DNA from: Pseudomonadota bacterium | GTDB taxonomy: Bacteria; Pseudomonadota; Alphaproteobacteria; Rhizobiales; Xanthobacteraceae | Length of the DNA stretch: 12,084 nucleotides | Direction of reading: 5' to 3' | NCBI GenBank assembly: GCA_023434095.1 | Contig: JAEYTJ010000223.1 | Location: forward strand, 1 to 12,084 | Shown here: positions 1 to 5,696 of the stretch, piece by piece | Numbering within the stretch: the stretch's first letter is position 1 | Layout of the letters: each line of letters starts with the position of its first letter | Notes under the pieces: generated by a model | Databases searched by the model: none | Told to the model about the DNA's origin: nothing | The model's input: only the letters and a program-made list of their open reading frames with translations | Program-made: the position numbers and the translations under genes

Positions 1-382
1 CGGGGGCGTAAACGGCCGCGGTGGCCCGCGCGGCCGAGGCCACCGTCACCGGGCGGGAGGCAAACGGATCGGCGGCGGGCGCGCGCCCGCGCGGGGCGTA
101 GTCCACCGGGCTCTCCACCCGCTCGCGGAAGGGCGGCGGGGCATAGGAGAGCGCCTCGGAATCAACGGCGGCAGCAGGCGGAGGAGCGGGAGAAGCAACG
201 GGCCGGGGGGCGGGCTCGCGGGCCGGCGCGGCGGCATTCCGGCTCGCAGGAGCCTCGCGGGCGGGACGTGACGCCTCGCTGCGCGCGGCCGCCGGCTCCG
301 CGGCGACCTCGTCGGAAATGATACGACGGATGGAGGCCAGGATTTCCTCCATCGACGGCTCACTGCCTCTCGCATTCGGCAT
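1..382 (-). CDS. popZ: PopZ-like polar organizing protein (DUF2497), N-terminal part, runs off left edge
   Basis: The minus strand is open from an ATG at 382-380 to the window edge, giving 127 codons. The product begins MPNARGSEPSMEEILASIRR and continues IISDE; the EPSMEEILASIRRIISDE stretch (residues 8-25) is the conserved N-terminal helix of PopZ/DUF2497 proteins. It is followed by a long Pro/Ala-rich, low-complexity linker (about residues 26-127), also typical of the family. The conserved C-terminal oligomerisation helices would lie beyond the left edge. PopZ forms a self-assembled scaffold at the cell pole that anchors the ParB-origin complex and recruits cell-cycle regulators in alphaproteobacteria. 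A GGAAG sequence 7 bases upstream of the ATG can serve as ribosome binding site. It lies downstream of tolC on the same strand, 231 bp apart. In related genomes valS often follows; that part is family knowledge and not visible here. Confidence 0.85.
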   Translation of the reverse strand, partial: MPNARGSEPSMEEILASIRRIISDEVAAEPAAARSEASRPAREAPASRNAAAPAREPAPRPVASPAPPPAAAVDSEALSYAPPPFRERVESPVDYAPRGRAPAADPFASRPVTVASAARATAAVYAP

Positions 383-439
383 GCGCTGACTTCCGATCCC
401 GGGGGCTGGCGACGCTCGGCCGAAGCGCGATTCAACCCG

Positions 440-454
440 TTAACACTTCGTGAA
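440..454. promoter_or_regulatory. Possible CtrA-type site upstream of popZ
   Basis: The sequence TTAA-CACTTCG-TGAA matches the alphaproteobacterial CtrA box TTAA-N7-TTAA with one mismatch. It lies about 58-72 bp upstream of the popZ-like start, a position suited to promoter control, and the product is a cell-cycle/polarity protein. Short AT-containing matches in GC-rich DNA arise by chance, so this is only a candidate. Confidence 0.22.
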
Positions 455-613
455 CTCTGAACCGCCGGCGGCGGCACGCCAAGATGTAACCCGGCAGGAC
501 GAACAACGTTCGCGAGCTAAGGTTAACGCCGCTCGTGCCGCCCTGCCCGCCGCGCACTTCCCTCTCCCGCTACCGTCGACTTCAGCCGTTCGGCGTACGC
601 GGTCAAGAGAAAA

Positions 614-2020
614 TCACTGCCCGCCGGGGGTACGCACGCCGATCCAGGCATCGCGCACCTGATCGTAGTGGATCTGCGGGTTGTAGATCGGAACCTTGAG
701 ACCAAGCGTCGTGGCGCTCAGGCGGCCGCTCGCGGACAGCACCGCGTAGGAGGCGACGACCCGGTCGCGCTGGGCGATGACGAGGCTGGCGCGGGCGTTG
801 AACAGGGCCGTCTGCGCGTTCAGCACGTCGAGCGTGGTGCGCTGGCCGACCCGCCATTCCTCGCGCACGCCGCGCAGGGCGATCTCGTTGGCGGCGACGG
901 AAGCCTGCGCCGATTCGATCGCCGCCTTCGCCGCTTCCAGGGAGCCCCAGTACTGCACGGCGTTCGCCCGCACCTGCTCGCGGTTCACGTCGACCTCGAT
1001 CCGCAGCTGGCCCAGGGATTCCTTGGCCTGCCGGATCGTCGCGTACTCGCCGCCGCCCTGGTAGATCGGGACGGTGAGGTTCAGCGTCGCGGCAGCGGAG
1101 GTCTGGCGCTCGACGTTCAGCGTGCTGTTGTAGTCCGACGACGCCGAGCCGTTGAGGGTCAGCGTCGGCGAAAGGGCCGCCTCGGCCACCTTCACATTGG
1201 ACAGGCCTGCATCAACCGCGAACTCCGCCGACTTCACCGCCGGGTGGCTCGTGAGGCCGGATTCGACGGCGAACTTTTCGGTCTTCGGCAGCAGACGGTC
1301 GATCGGCCGGCCCGGGCTCAGCTTGGTCGGGCGCAGGCCGATGACCTGATAGAACACCGCATTGGCAGTGTTGAGGTTCGATTCGGCGAGCGCCAGTTCG
1401 CTCTGCGCGTTGGCCACGCTGGCTTCCGCCTGGGCAACGTCAGTGCGGGTGATCTCGCCGACCGAGAAGCGATCGCGCGCCGCGCGCAGTTCTTCACGCA
1501 GGGCTTCGAGGTTCTGCTTCTGCAGCTCGACCAGCGCCGCGTTCTGCAGCACGTTCATATAGGCGGTGGCAGCGTCGAGCAGCACGAGCTGCTCGGTGTT
1601 GCGCAGCAATTCGCGCTGGCCGCGCACCTGCGATTCGGCGCTGCGCACCGAATTGGCGGTTTTCAGGCCGTCATAGATGGTCTGGCTGATGGTGATCCCG
1701 ACGCCCGTCGGGTAGGTCTTGGCGACGCTCAGCGACCCTCCCTGCGCGGTCGCGGCGGCCGAATCCACACGCGTTTCCGCCCACTGCGCCCCGGCATAGG
1801 CGGTACCGAAGATCTGCGGGCGATAGCCGGAAAGGGCGATCGGCACATACTCGTCGGTCACGCGGGTGGCGGCGCGCTGCGAATTCAAACTGGGATTGTT
1901 GCGATAGGCCGCCGCAAGGGCCTGATCGAGGGTCTGAGCCTCTGCTGGCACCGCAATGCCAACAAAAAAAGCGACCGCCGCCCACGCGACGACCTTACCC
2001 CCGGTAGCCGACAGCAACAT
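614..2020 (-). CDS. tolC: TolC family outer membrane efflux channel
   Basis: The product is 468 residues long and belongs to the TolC/OEP family, trimeric outer-membrane channels that pair with inner-membrane pumps (RND, MFS or ABC) or type I secretion systems to export drugs and proteins. Residues 1-28 form a Sec signal peptide: a Lys at 9, a hydrophobic core and an AEA cleavage site, leaving a mature start at QTLDQAL. That start and the following AYRNNPSL are the hallmark of the first OEP repeat. Two related long-helix repeats follow (about 35-220 and 250-430), with the usual strand regions such as the Tyr-rich stretch at residues 43-65 and ATLNLTVPIYQGG in the second half. The length is normal for the family. 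The ATG at 2020 is supported by a GAGG six bases upstream. It sits between the pcm-like gene (180 bp upstream) and the popZ-like gene on the same strand. Confidence 0.93.
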   Translation of the reverse strand: MLLSATGGKVVAWAAVAFFVGIAVPAEAQTLDQALAAAYRNNPSLNSQRAATRVTDEYVPIALSGYRPQIFGTAYAGAQWAETRVDSAAATAQGGSLSVAKTYPTGVGITISQTIYDGLKTANSVRSAESQVRGQRELLRNTEQLVLLDAATAYMNVLQNAALVELQKQNLEALREELRAARDRFSVGEITRTDVAQAEASVANAQSELALAESNLNTANAVFYQVIGLRPTKLSPGRPIDRLLPKTEKFAVESGLTSHPAVKSAEFAVDAGLSNVKVAEAALSPTLTLNGSASSDYNSTLNVERQTSAAATLNLTVPIYQGGGEYATIRQAKESLGQLRIEVDVNREQVRANAVQYWGSLEAAKAAIESAQASVAANEIALRGVREEWRVGQRTTLDVLNAQTALFNARASLVIAQRDRVVASYAVLSASGRLSATTLGLKVPIYNPQIHYDQVRDAWIGVRTPGGQ

Positions 2021-2154
2021 GTCTAACCTCTGCGAACGCTTATCTGATGGGAATCACCTGCCCCCGGGCGACTCTCTCACTCTCTCAATGACGCGAACGC
2101 AGGATAGGTGCTGGAAGATGGGCTGTGAACCGCTCGGTTTGGTTCCGGGAACGA

Positions 2155-2196
2155 TTTCGTCGCACACGCGGCAGATCAGCCACAGGGGCGACGAAA
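2155..2196. repeat. Inverted repeat between pcm-like gene and tolC
   Basis: TTTCGTCGC (2155-2163) and GCGACGAAA (2188-2196) are a perfect 9-bp inverted repeat with a 24-nt spacer. It begins 4 bases past the pcm-like stop codon. It could fold as a stem-loop at the end of the pcm-like transcript or in a readthrough transcript into tolC. There is no U-run on either side, so a classical intrinsic terminator is not clearly supported; an mRNA-stabilising hairpin, attenuator or operator is equally possible. Confidence 0.45.
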
Positions 2197-2200
2197 ACCG

Positions 2201-2863
2201 TTAGAATACAAAGCCCGGGCGCGCCTCGAAGCCCGGCAGCGTGGGCACGGCGGCGTCGAATACGACGCGCGAGCCCATGCCTCCGGTGGTGTGGGTGAAG
2301 ACGGTCGCCCGTCCGGCACGCCCGCGTCCGACCACGGCCACGAGCCGTCCACCCGGCTTGAGCTGGGCGAGCAGCGATTCGGGGGCTGCGTCGACCCCGC
2401 CATTGACCAGGATGACGTCGTAAGGCGCCTCGCCCGGCCAGCCGGCGGCCATCGGCCCCTGCACATAGGCGGCGTTCAGCAGACCCAGCTCGACCAGCAG
2501 GGACGAGCCCTGCGCCGCCAGTTCCGCATCCTCTTCGAGCGCCACGACCTGGCCGGCCAGCCTGGCCAGCACGGCGGTGGAATAGCCGCTGGCCGCGCCG
2601 ACATCGAGCACGAGGGCGTCGGGGCCGATCTCGGCCGCCTGCAGCAGCTTGGCGAGCACCATCGGCTCCATGAGATACCGCGCCGGCGCGCCTTCCTTCA
2701 CCAGGACGTCGTCGTCGATATAGGCGAAGTTGCGCAGGCTGGCCGGCACGAAGCGCTCGCGCGGCGTCTCCAGCATGGCGGCGACGATGCGCAGGTCGGT
2801 GACGTCGTTGGCACGCACCTGTGCGTCCACCATGGCGCGGCGCAGTTCGGCGAAATCGATCAT
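2201..2863 (-). CDS. pcm: Protein-L-isoaspartate O-methyltransferase family protein
   Basis: The product is 220 residues from the ATG at 2863, which has a GAGG ten bases upstream. An in-frame ATG ten codons further up lacks support, and its extra residues do not fit the family. The protein has the PIMT-family N-terminus (RERFVP at 35-40, then AYIDDDVLV), the SAM-binding motif I VLDVGAASGY at 85-94, and a later PGGRLVAVVG strand typical of class I methyltransferases. PIMTs repair isoaspartyl residues in aged cytosolic proteins using S-adenosylmethionine. The usual catalytic segment around a Ser (ISxP type) is replaced here by GAPARYLMEPMVL (58-70). As far as I recall this is normal for the alphaproteobacterial branch next to tolC, but it makes true isoaspartyl repair activity uncertain. 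The family assignment is firm; the substrate is not. Confidence 0.85.
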   Translation of the reverse strand: MIDFAELRRAMVDAQVRANDVTDLRIVAAMLETPRERFVPASLRNFAYIDDDVLVKEGAPARYLMEPMVLAKLLQAAEIGPDALVLDVGAASGYSTAVLARLAGQVVALEEDAELAAQGSSLLVELGLLNAAYVQGPMAAGWPGEAPYDVILVNGGVDAAPESLLAQLKPGGRLVAVVGRGRAGRATVFTHTTGGMGSRVVFDAAVPTLPGFEARPGFVF

Positions 2864-3261
2864 TCGGCGACAACCTCGAAAGCAGACGGGCAAGGCCGCG
2901 CGCGGGCCGCGCGGCAGGCGCGTGCCCCCCGGCGGCGCGAGCGAACGGCGTCAGAATTGCGGCACCGGCGTGCGCATTGCAAGCGTTCTCGGCAAGCAGG
3001 CTTGAAGATTTCCAGCCTGCGGCGCAGCTCTCCCGGCGCGAGCAATTTCGGGCCCGCCCGCACGGGCCGCGATATCGACCGGCTCTCCGCGCCATCGGCC
3101 GGCGCGGCGGAATGCCGCTTCGACCGCCCGCAATCGGCCCTCGCCACCACGTTGAGGTGGCGGCCATCCCCACCTTCCGAGGCCGGGCGCGTTGCTCATC
3201 GGGCCGAGCTCTGTTATGAGCCGCCCCGGCCCCATCAGGCGCCTTGCGGCGACCTGGGTCG
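2864..3261. other. 398-bp gene-free stretch between divergent pcm-like gene and tRNA-Cys
   Basis: No reading frame here has a convincing start signal or a recognisable protein; the open frames are side effects of high GC. It should hold the promoter of the pcm-like gene (reading left) and that of tRNA-Cys (reading right). A perfect 7-bp inverted repeat, GCAGGCT (2996-3002) and AGCCTGC (3014-3020) with an 11-nt AT-rich spacer, lies about 135 bp upstream of the pcm-like start and is the only other structure I see. Confidence 0.5.
3192..3220 (+). promoter_or_regulatory. Sigma-70-type promoter of tRNA-Cys
   Basis: TTGCTC (3192-3197) and TATGAG (3215-3220) are separated by exactly 17 bp, and transcription would begin about 35 bp before the tRNA. 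The boxes match the consensus at 4 of 6 positions each. Position and spacing are what a stable-RNA promoter needs. Confidence 0.5.
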
Positions 3262-3335
3262 GGCCACGTGGCGGAGTGGTTACGCAGCGGACTGCAAATC
3301 CGTGCACCCCGGTTCGATTCCGGGCGTGGCCTCCA
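3262..3335 (+). tRNA. tRNA-Cys (anticodon GCA)
   Basis: This 74-nt gene folds as a complete cloverleaf. The acceptor stem pairs GGCCACG (3262-3268) with CGTGGCC (3325-3331). The anticodon loop contains GCA in ACTGCAAATC. The T-arm is CCCCGGTTCGATTCCGGG. The discriminator base is U, as expected for tRNA-Cys, and the CCA tail is encoded (3333-3335). The gene stands alone between the pcm-like gene and the ABC exporter. Confidence 0.97.
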
Positions 3336-3342
3336 GTTCACG

Positions 3343-3381
3343 CACCCGCCGTCGGCCCGGCAGACCGGCCGGCGGCGGGTG
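3343..3381 (+). terminator. Stem-loop downstream of tRNA-Cys, possible terminator
   Basis: CACCCGCCG (3343-3351) and CGGCGGGTG (3373-3381) form a perfect 9-bp GC-rich stem starting 8 bases after the tRNA. No T-run follows, so it may be a processing or stability element or a Rho-assisted terminator instead of a classical intrinsic one. Confidence 0.4.
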
Positions 3382-3425
3382 TCGTCACCGCCTTTGTGGC
3401 TGTCGGTGCGCCTGCCGTCATGGGT

Positions 3426-3455
3426 TTGACAACAAGCCGTGATCGTCGTTGATGA
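3426..3455 (+). promoter_or_regulatory. Possible promoter of the ABC exporter gene
   Basis: A perfect -35 hexamer TTGACA sits at 3426-3431, about 100 bp ahead of the chosen start codon. The -10 region at the right distance (around 3450-3456, GATGAT-like) is weak. The site is the best candidate in the gap between tRNA-Cys and the gene. Confidence 0.3.
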
Positions 3456-3532
3456 TCCGCGCTCCGGCGCCCGCGAGGCGGAACGAAGGGCGACGCCCGA
3501 TCCGGCCGGGCCCGTGTAGAGGATTCTCGCTG

Positions 3533-5332
3533 ATGCTGCCCCCCAAGTTGGCCAACGCGTTCCGTAACATGATCAGCCCGGAGACCCGCGACACGGTCCG
3601 CCGGCTGTTCGTCCAGGATGGACGCCGCCACTGGAAGGGCTATGCCCTGTCCTTCCTCTTCATGGGCATCATGGCGGGCACCACGTCGGGCCTCGCCTAT
3701 CTCATGGGCGACGTGATCAACCGCATCTTCGTGGAGCAGAACTCGACGGCGATCTGGATCCTGTCGGGAGCGGTGGTCGCGCTCTCCGTCGTCAAGGGGT
3801 TCTCCGCCTATGGCCAGGCGGTCATGCTGGCGAAGGTCGGAAACCGCATCGTCGCCGACAACCAGAAGCGCGTTCTCGACCGGCTTCTGATGCAGGACGT
3901 GACCTATTTCTCCGGCAGCCACACCGCCGAGATCATGCTTCGGTTCAACACCGGCGCCCAGGCGGCGCGCAACGTGCTGAACCTCATCATCACCAGCCTC
4001 GGCCGCGACCTGCTTTCGGTCGTCGGCCTGACGGCGGTGATGATCATTCAGGACCCGTTCATGGCGATGATCGGCTTCGTCGTCATGCCCATCGCCGTTG
4101 GTGGCGTGCGCTCGCTGATCCGCAAGGTGCAGAAGATCTTCAGTCGCGAATTCCACAGCGCGATCCAGATCATGACCGAATCGATCGACGCCTTTCAGGG
4201 CATCCGCACCATCAAGTCCTTCACCCTCGAGGACAGCCAGCGCGAGAAGATCTTCGAGCGCATCGACCGGATGGAGAAGGCGTCCAACCGCATGATGCGG
4301 GCGCAATCCCAGTCCGGCCCGCTGATGGAGGCGCTGGGCGGCGTCGCCATCGGCCTGGTGGTGATGTATGCCGGCTGGGGCGTCCTGCACGGCGGACGCA
4401 CGCCGGGCGAGTTCTTCTCGGTGATCACCGCGCTGCTGCTCTGCTACGAGCCGGCCAAGCGCCTCGCCCGCCTCAATATCGATCTCACGACCCATCTTCT
4501 CGGCGCGCGGATGCTGTTCGCCATCCTCGACCGCCCGGCGACGGAAGCCGACGCCCCGGGGACGCCGGAACTGGTCGTCAGCGGCGGCGGCGTGACCTTC
4601 GATGACGTGGTCTTCAGCTATCGCGAGAACGAGCCGGTCCTGCGCGGCCTCAGCTTCACGGCCGAGCCGGGCCAGACCACCGCGCTGGTCGGCCCCTCGG
4701 GCGGCGGCAAGAGCACGGTGATGAACCTGCTGGAGCGCTTCTACGACACCGAATCGGGGGTGATCACCATCGACGGCCAGCGCATCGACACGGTCACCCG
4801 CCGCTCGCTGCGCCAGGCCATCGGCTTCGTCAGCCAGGACGTGTTCCTGTTCACCGGCACGGTGCGCGAGAACATCGCCGCCGGACGTCCCGGCGCCACC
4901 GAAGAAGAGATCATCGCCGCCGCTAGGTCGGCGCACGCGCATGATTTCATCATGGGCTTCGAGGGCGGCTATGACAGCCGCGTCGGTGAGCGCGGCACCC
5001 AGCTTTCCGGCGGACAGCGCCAGCGCATCGCCATCGCCCGCGCCTTCCTCAAGGACGCGCCGATCCTGCTGCTCGACGAGGCGACCGCCGCCCTCGACAG
5101 CGAATCCGAGGCCGAGGTGCAGAAGGCGCTCAACGAGCTGCAGCGCAACCGCACCACGCTGGTCATCGCCCATCGCCTGCAGACGGTGATCAACGCCGAC
5201 AAGATCTGCGTGATCGAAAAGGGCCGCGTCGTCGAGAGCGGCCGCCACGAAGAGCTCGTGTCCAAGCGTGGGCGCTATTTCACCTTCCACCAGCTGCAGT
5301 TCGCCGGGCAGCAGGAACGCCTCAGCGCCTGA
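3533..5332 (+). CDS. ABC exporter half-transporter (fused permease and ATPase), MsbA-like
   Basis: The product is 599 residues from the ATG at 3533, preceded by AGAGGA ten bases upstream. The frame is open for 28 more codons, but the residues they add look non-coding. It is a type IV (ABCB) exporter: six membrane segments in about residues 35-290, with the coupling-helix region around FQGIRTIKSF, then one nucleotide-binding domain. Visible motifs are the A-loop Tyr in VVFSYRENEP, Walker A GPSGGGKST (387-395), Q-loop GFVSQDVFLF, X-loop GERG, signature LSGGQ (491-495), Walker B ILLLDE (511-516) and H-loop His547. All catalytic residues are intact. It would work as an inner-membrane homodimer. 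Relatives flip lipid A or other lipids, or export drugs; the substrate here is unknown. It stands alone between two tRNA genes, and its own promoter is likely. Confidence 0.93.
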   Translation: MLPPKLANAFRNMISPETRDTVRRLFVQDGRRHWKGYALSFLFMGIMAGTTSGLAYLMGDVINRIFVEQNSTAIWILSGAVVALSVVKGFSAYGQAVMLAKVGNRIVADNQKRVLDRLLMQDVTYFSGSHTAEIMLRFNTGAQAARNVLNLIITSLGRDLLSVVGLTAVMIIQDPFMAMIGFVVMPIAVGGVRSLIRKVQKIFSREFHSAIQIMTESIDAFQGIRTIKSFTLEDSQREKIFERIDRMEKASNRMMRAQSQSGPLMEALGGVAIGLVVMYAGWGVLHGGRTPGEFFSVITALLLCYEPAKRLARLNIDLTTHLLGARMLFAILDRPATEADAPGTPELVVSGGGVTFDDVVFSYRENEPVLRGLSFTAEPGQTTALVGPSGGGKSTVMNLLERFYDTESGVITIDGQRIDTVTRRSLRQAIGFVSQDVFLFTGTVRENIAAGRPGATEEEIIAAARSAHAHDFIMGFEGGYDSRVGERGTQLSGGQRQRIAIARAFLKDAPILLLDEATAALDSESEAEVQKALNELQRNRTTLVIAHRLQTVINADKICVIEKGRVVESGRHEELVSKRGRYFTFHQLQFAGQQERLSA

Positions 5333-5346
5333 GGATATCCACATGG

Positions 5347-5379
5347 TGCGGGATGAGGGGTTCACAAACCCATCCCGCA
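5347..5379 (+). terminator. Strong stem-loop after ABC exporter gene
   Basis: TGCGGGATG (5347-5355) and CATCCCGCA (5371-5379) form a perfect 9-bp stem, with an inner GGTT/AACC stem and a CACA loop. It starts 14 bases after the exporter stop codon. Only TTGCTATAT follows, so the T-tract is poor. Termination of the exporter transcript is the most natural role. It overlaps the -35 box of the tRNA-Asn promoter. Confidence 0.5.
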
Positions 5380-5389
5380 TTGCTATATC
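5361..5389 (+). promoter_or_regulatory. Sigma-70-type promoter of tRNA-Asn
   Basis: TTCACA (5361-5366) and TATATC (5384-5389) are 17 bp apart, and transcription would start about 25 bp before the tRNA. The leader contains a compact 6-bp inverted repeat, GACGCC-AC-GGCGTC (5402-5415). The -35 box lies inside the preceding stem-loop. Confidence 0.5.
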
Positions 5390-5420
5390 GCCGGCCTCCG
5401 AGACGCCACGGCGTCCCCGG

Positions 5421-5496
5421 TCCCTGATAGCTCAGTTGGTAGAGCGTTCGACTGTTAATCGAATGGTCGCAGGTTCGAGTCCTGCTCAGGGAGCCA
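5421..5496 (+). tRNA. tRNA-Asn (anticodon GTT)
   Basis: This 76-nt gene folds as a complete cloverleaf. The acceptor stem pairs TCCCTGA (5421-5427) with TCAGGGA (5486-5492). The D-arm is TAGCTCAGTTGGTAGAGC, the anticodon loop ACTGTTAATC carries GTT, and the T-arm is GCAGGTTCGAGTCCTGC. The discriminator is G and CCA is encoded. An integrase gene follows 200 bp downstream on the same strand, so this tRNA is the probable insertion site of the element to the right. The visible copy is intact, as is usual when the element regenerates the 3' end. Confidence 0.97.
5469..5496 (+). other. Predicted attL core of the integrated element (3' end of tRNA-Asn)
   Basis: Tyrosine recombinases of the P4 family usually recombine within the 3' half of a tRNA gene. 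The T-arm GCAGGTTCGAGTCCTGC (5469-5485) is a natural inverted-repeat core, and the integrase lies just downstream. I found no second copy of this 28-bp segment in the window, so the right end of the element must lie beyond the right edge. The exact crossover cannot be read from one end alone. Confidence 0.5.
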
Positions 5497-5525
5497 CCCC
5501 CCGTTTCCGGGGCGGCTCAGCTTTT
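5491..5525 (+). terminator. Possible terminator of tRNA-Asn
   Basis: GAGCC (5491-5495) pairs with GGCTC (5514-5518) around an inner CCCCG-TTTC-CGGGG hairpin, followed by AGCTTTT. The stem shares bases with the tRNA acceptor end, so it would compete with tRNA folding. This region should belong to the inserted element, or to the original flank, depending on where the crossover falls. Confidence 0.4.
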
Positions 5526-5554
5526 CCCAAAGCACTCTCCTATCCATTGAAATT

Positions 5555-5576
5555 GCTGGATAATTTGATTTCCAGC
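5555..5576. repeat. Inverted repeat in AT-rich att region
   Basis: GCTGGA (5555-5560) and TCCAGC (5571-5576) flank the AT-rich spacer TAATTTGATT. It lies between tRNA-Asn and the integrase in one of the most AT-rich stretches of the window. It could be an operator of the integrase gene or a binding site for an excision factor; no function is shown. Confidence 0.35.
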
Positions 5577-5627
5577 CTCAGCTCGCTGTCCCAGCCGGGA
5601 TCAGCCAGAGCCACCCCATCCCACGAA

Positions 5628-5649
5628 TTTGTTGGCCTTGTTGTTGGCC
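5628..5649 (+). repeat. Paired TTTGTTGGC repeats, candidate integrase arm-type sites (left pair)
   Basis: TTGTTGGCC occurs at 5629-5637 and 5641-5649, exactly 12 bp apart; the first copy is preceded by T, giving TTTGTTGGCC. They lie about 130-150 bp from the tRNA-Asn end and just upstream of the integrase start. Integrases of this family carry an N-terminal arm-binding domain that contacts such short repeats, so arm-type binding and possible self-repression are likely. The inverted partner pair is at 5942-5962. Confidence 0.5.
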
Positions 5650-5696
5650 TGTAGCCCGTGTTTTCGTGATCCCAGCGATCAGCAGGGAGGGCGAAC

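Noticed and set aside
668..2026. 452-codon open frame on the plus strand opposite tolC
   Set aside because: The minus-strand frame is an unmistakable TolC with signal peptide; the opposite frame is rich in Arg/Gly/His and resembles no family. It is a high-GC shadow.
3262..3335. tRNA-Cys as a second integration site
   Set aside because: No integrase or repeated 3' end is adjacent; the neighbours look like core genome on both sides.
2085..3341. 418-codon minus-strand frame and 383-codon plus-strand frame (2291-3442) over the pcm-like gene and tRNA-Cys
   Set aside because: Both run through the tRNA gene and the clear methyltransferase frame, have Arg/Pro-rich content and no start signal.
3338..5380. 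680-codon open frame on the minus strand opposite the ABC exporter
   Set aside because: It is longer than the real gene but has a low-complexity, His/Asp/Ala-rich composition with no domain, and the plus strand carries all ABC motifs. Shadow.
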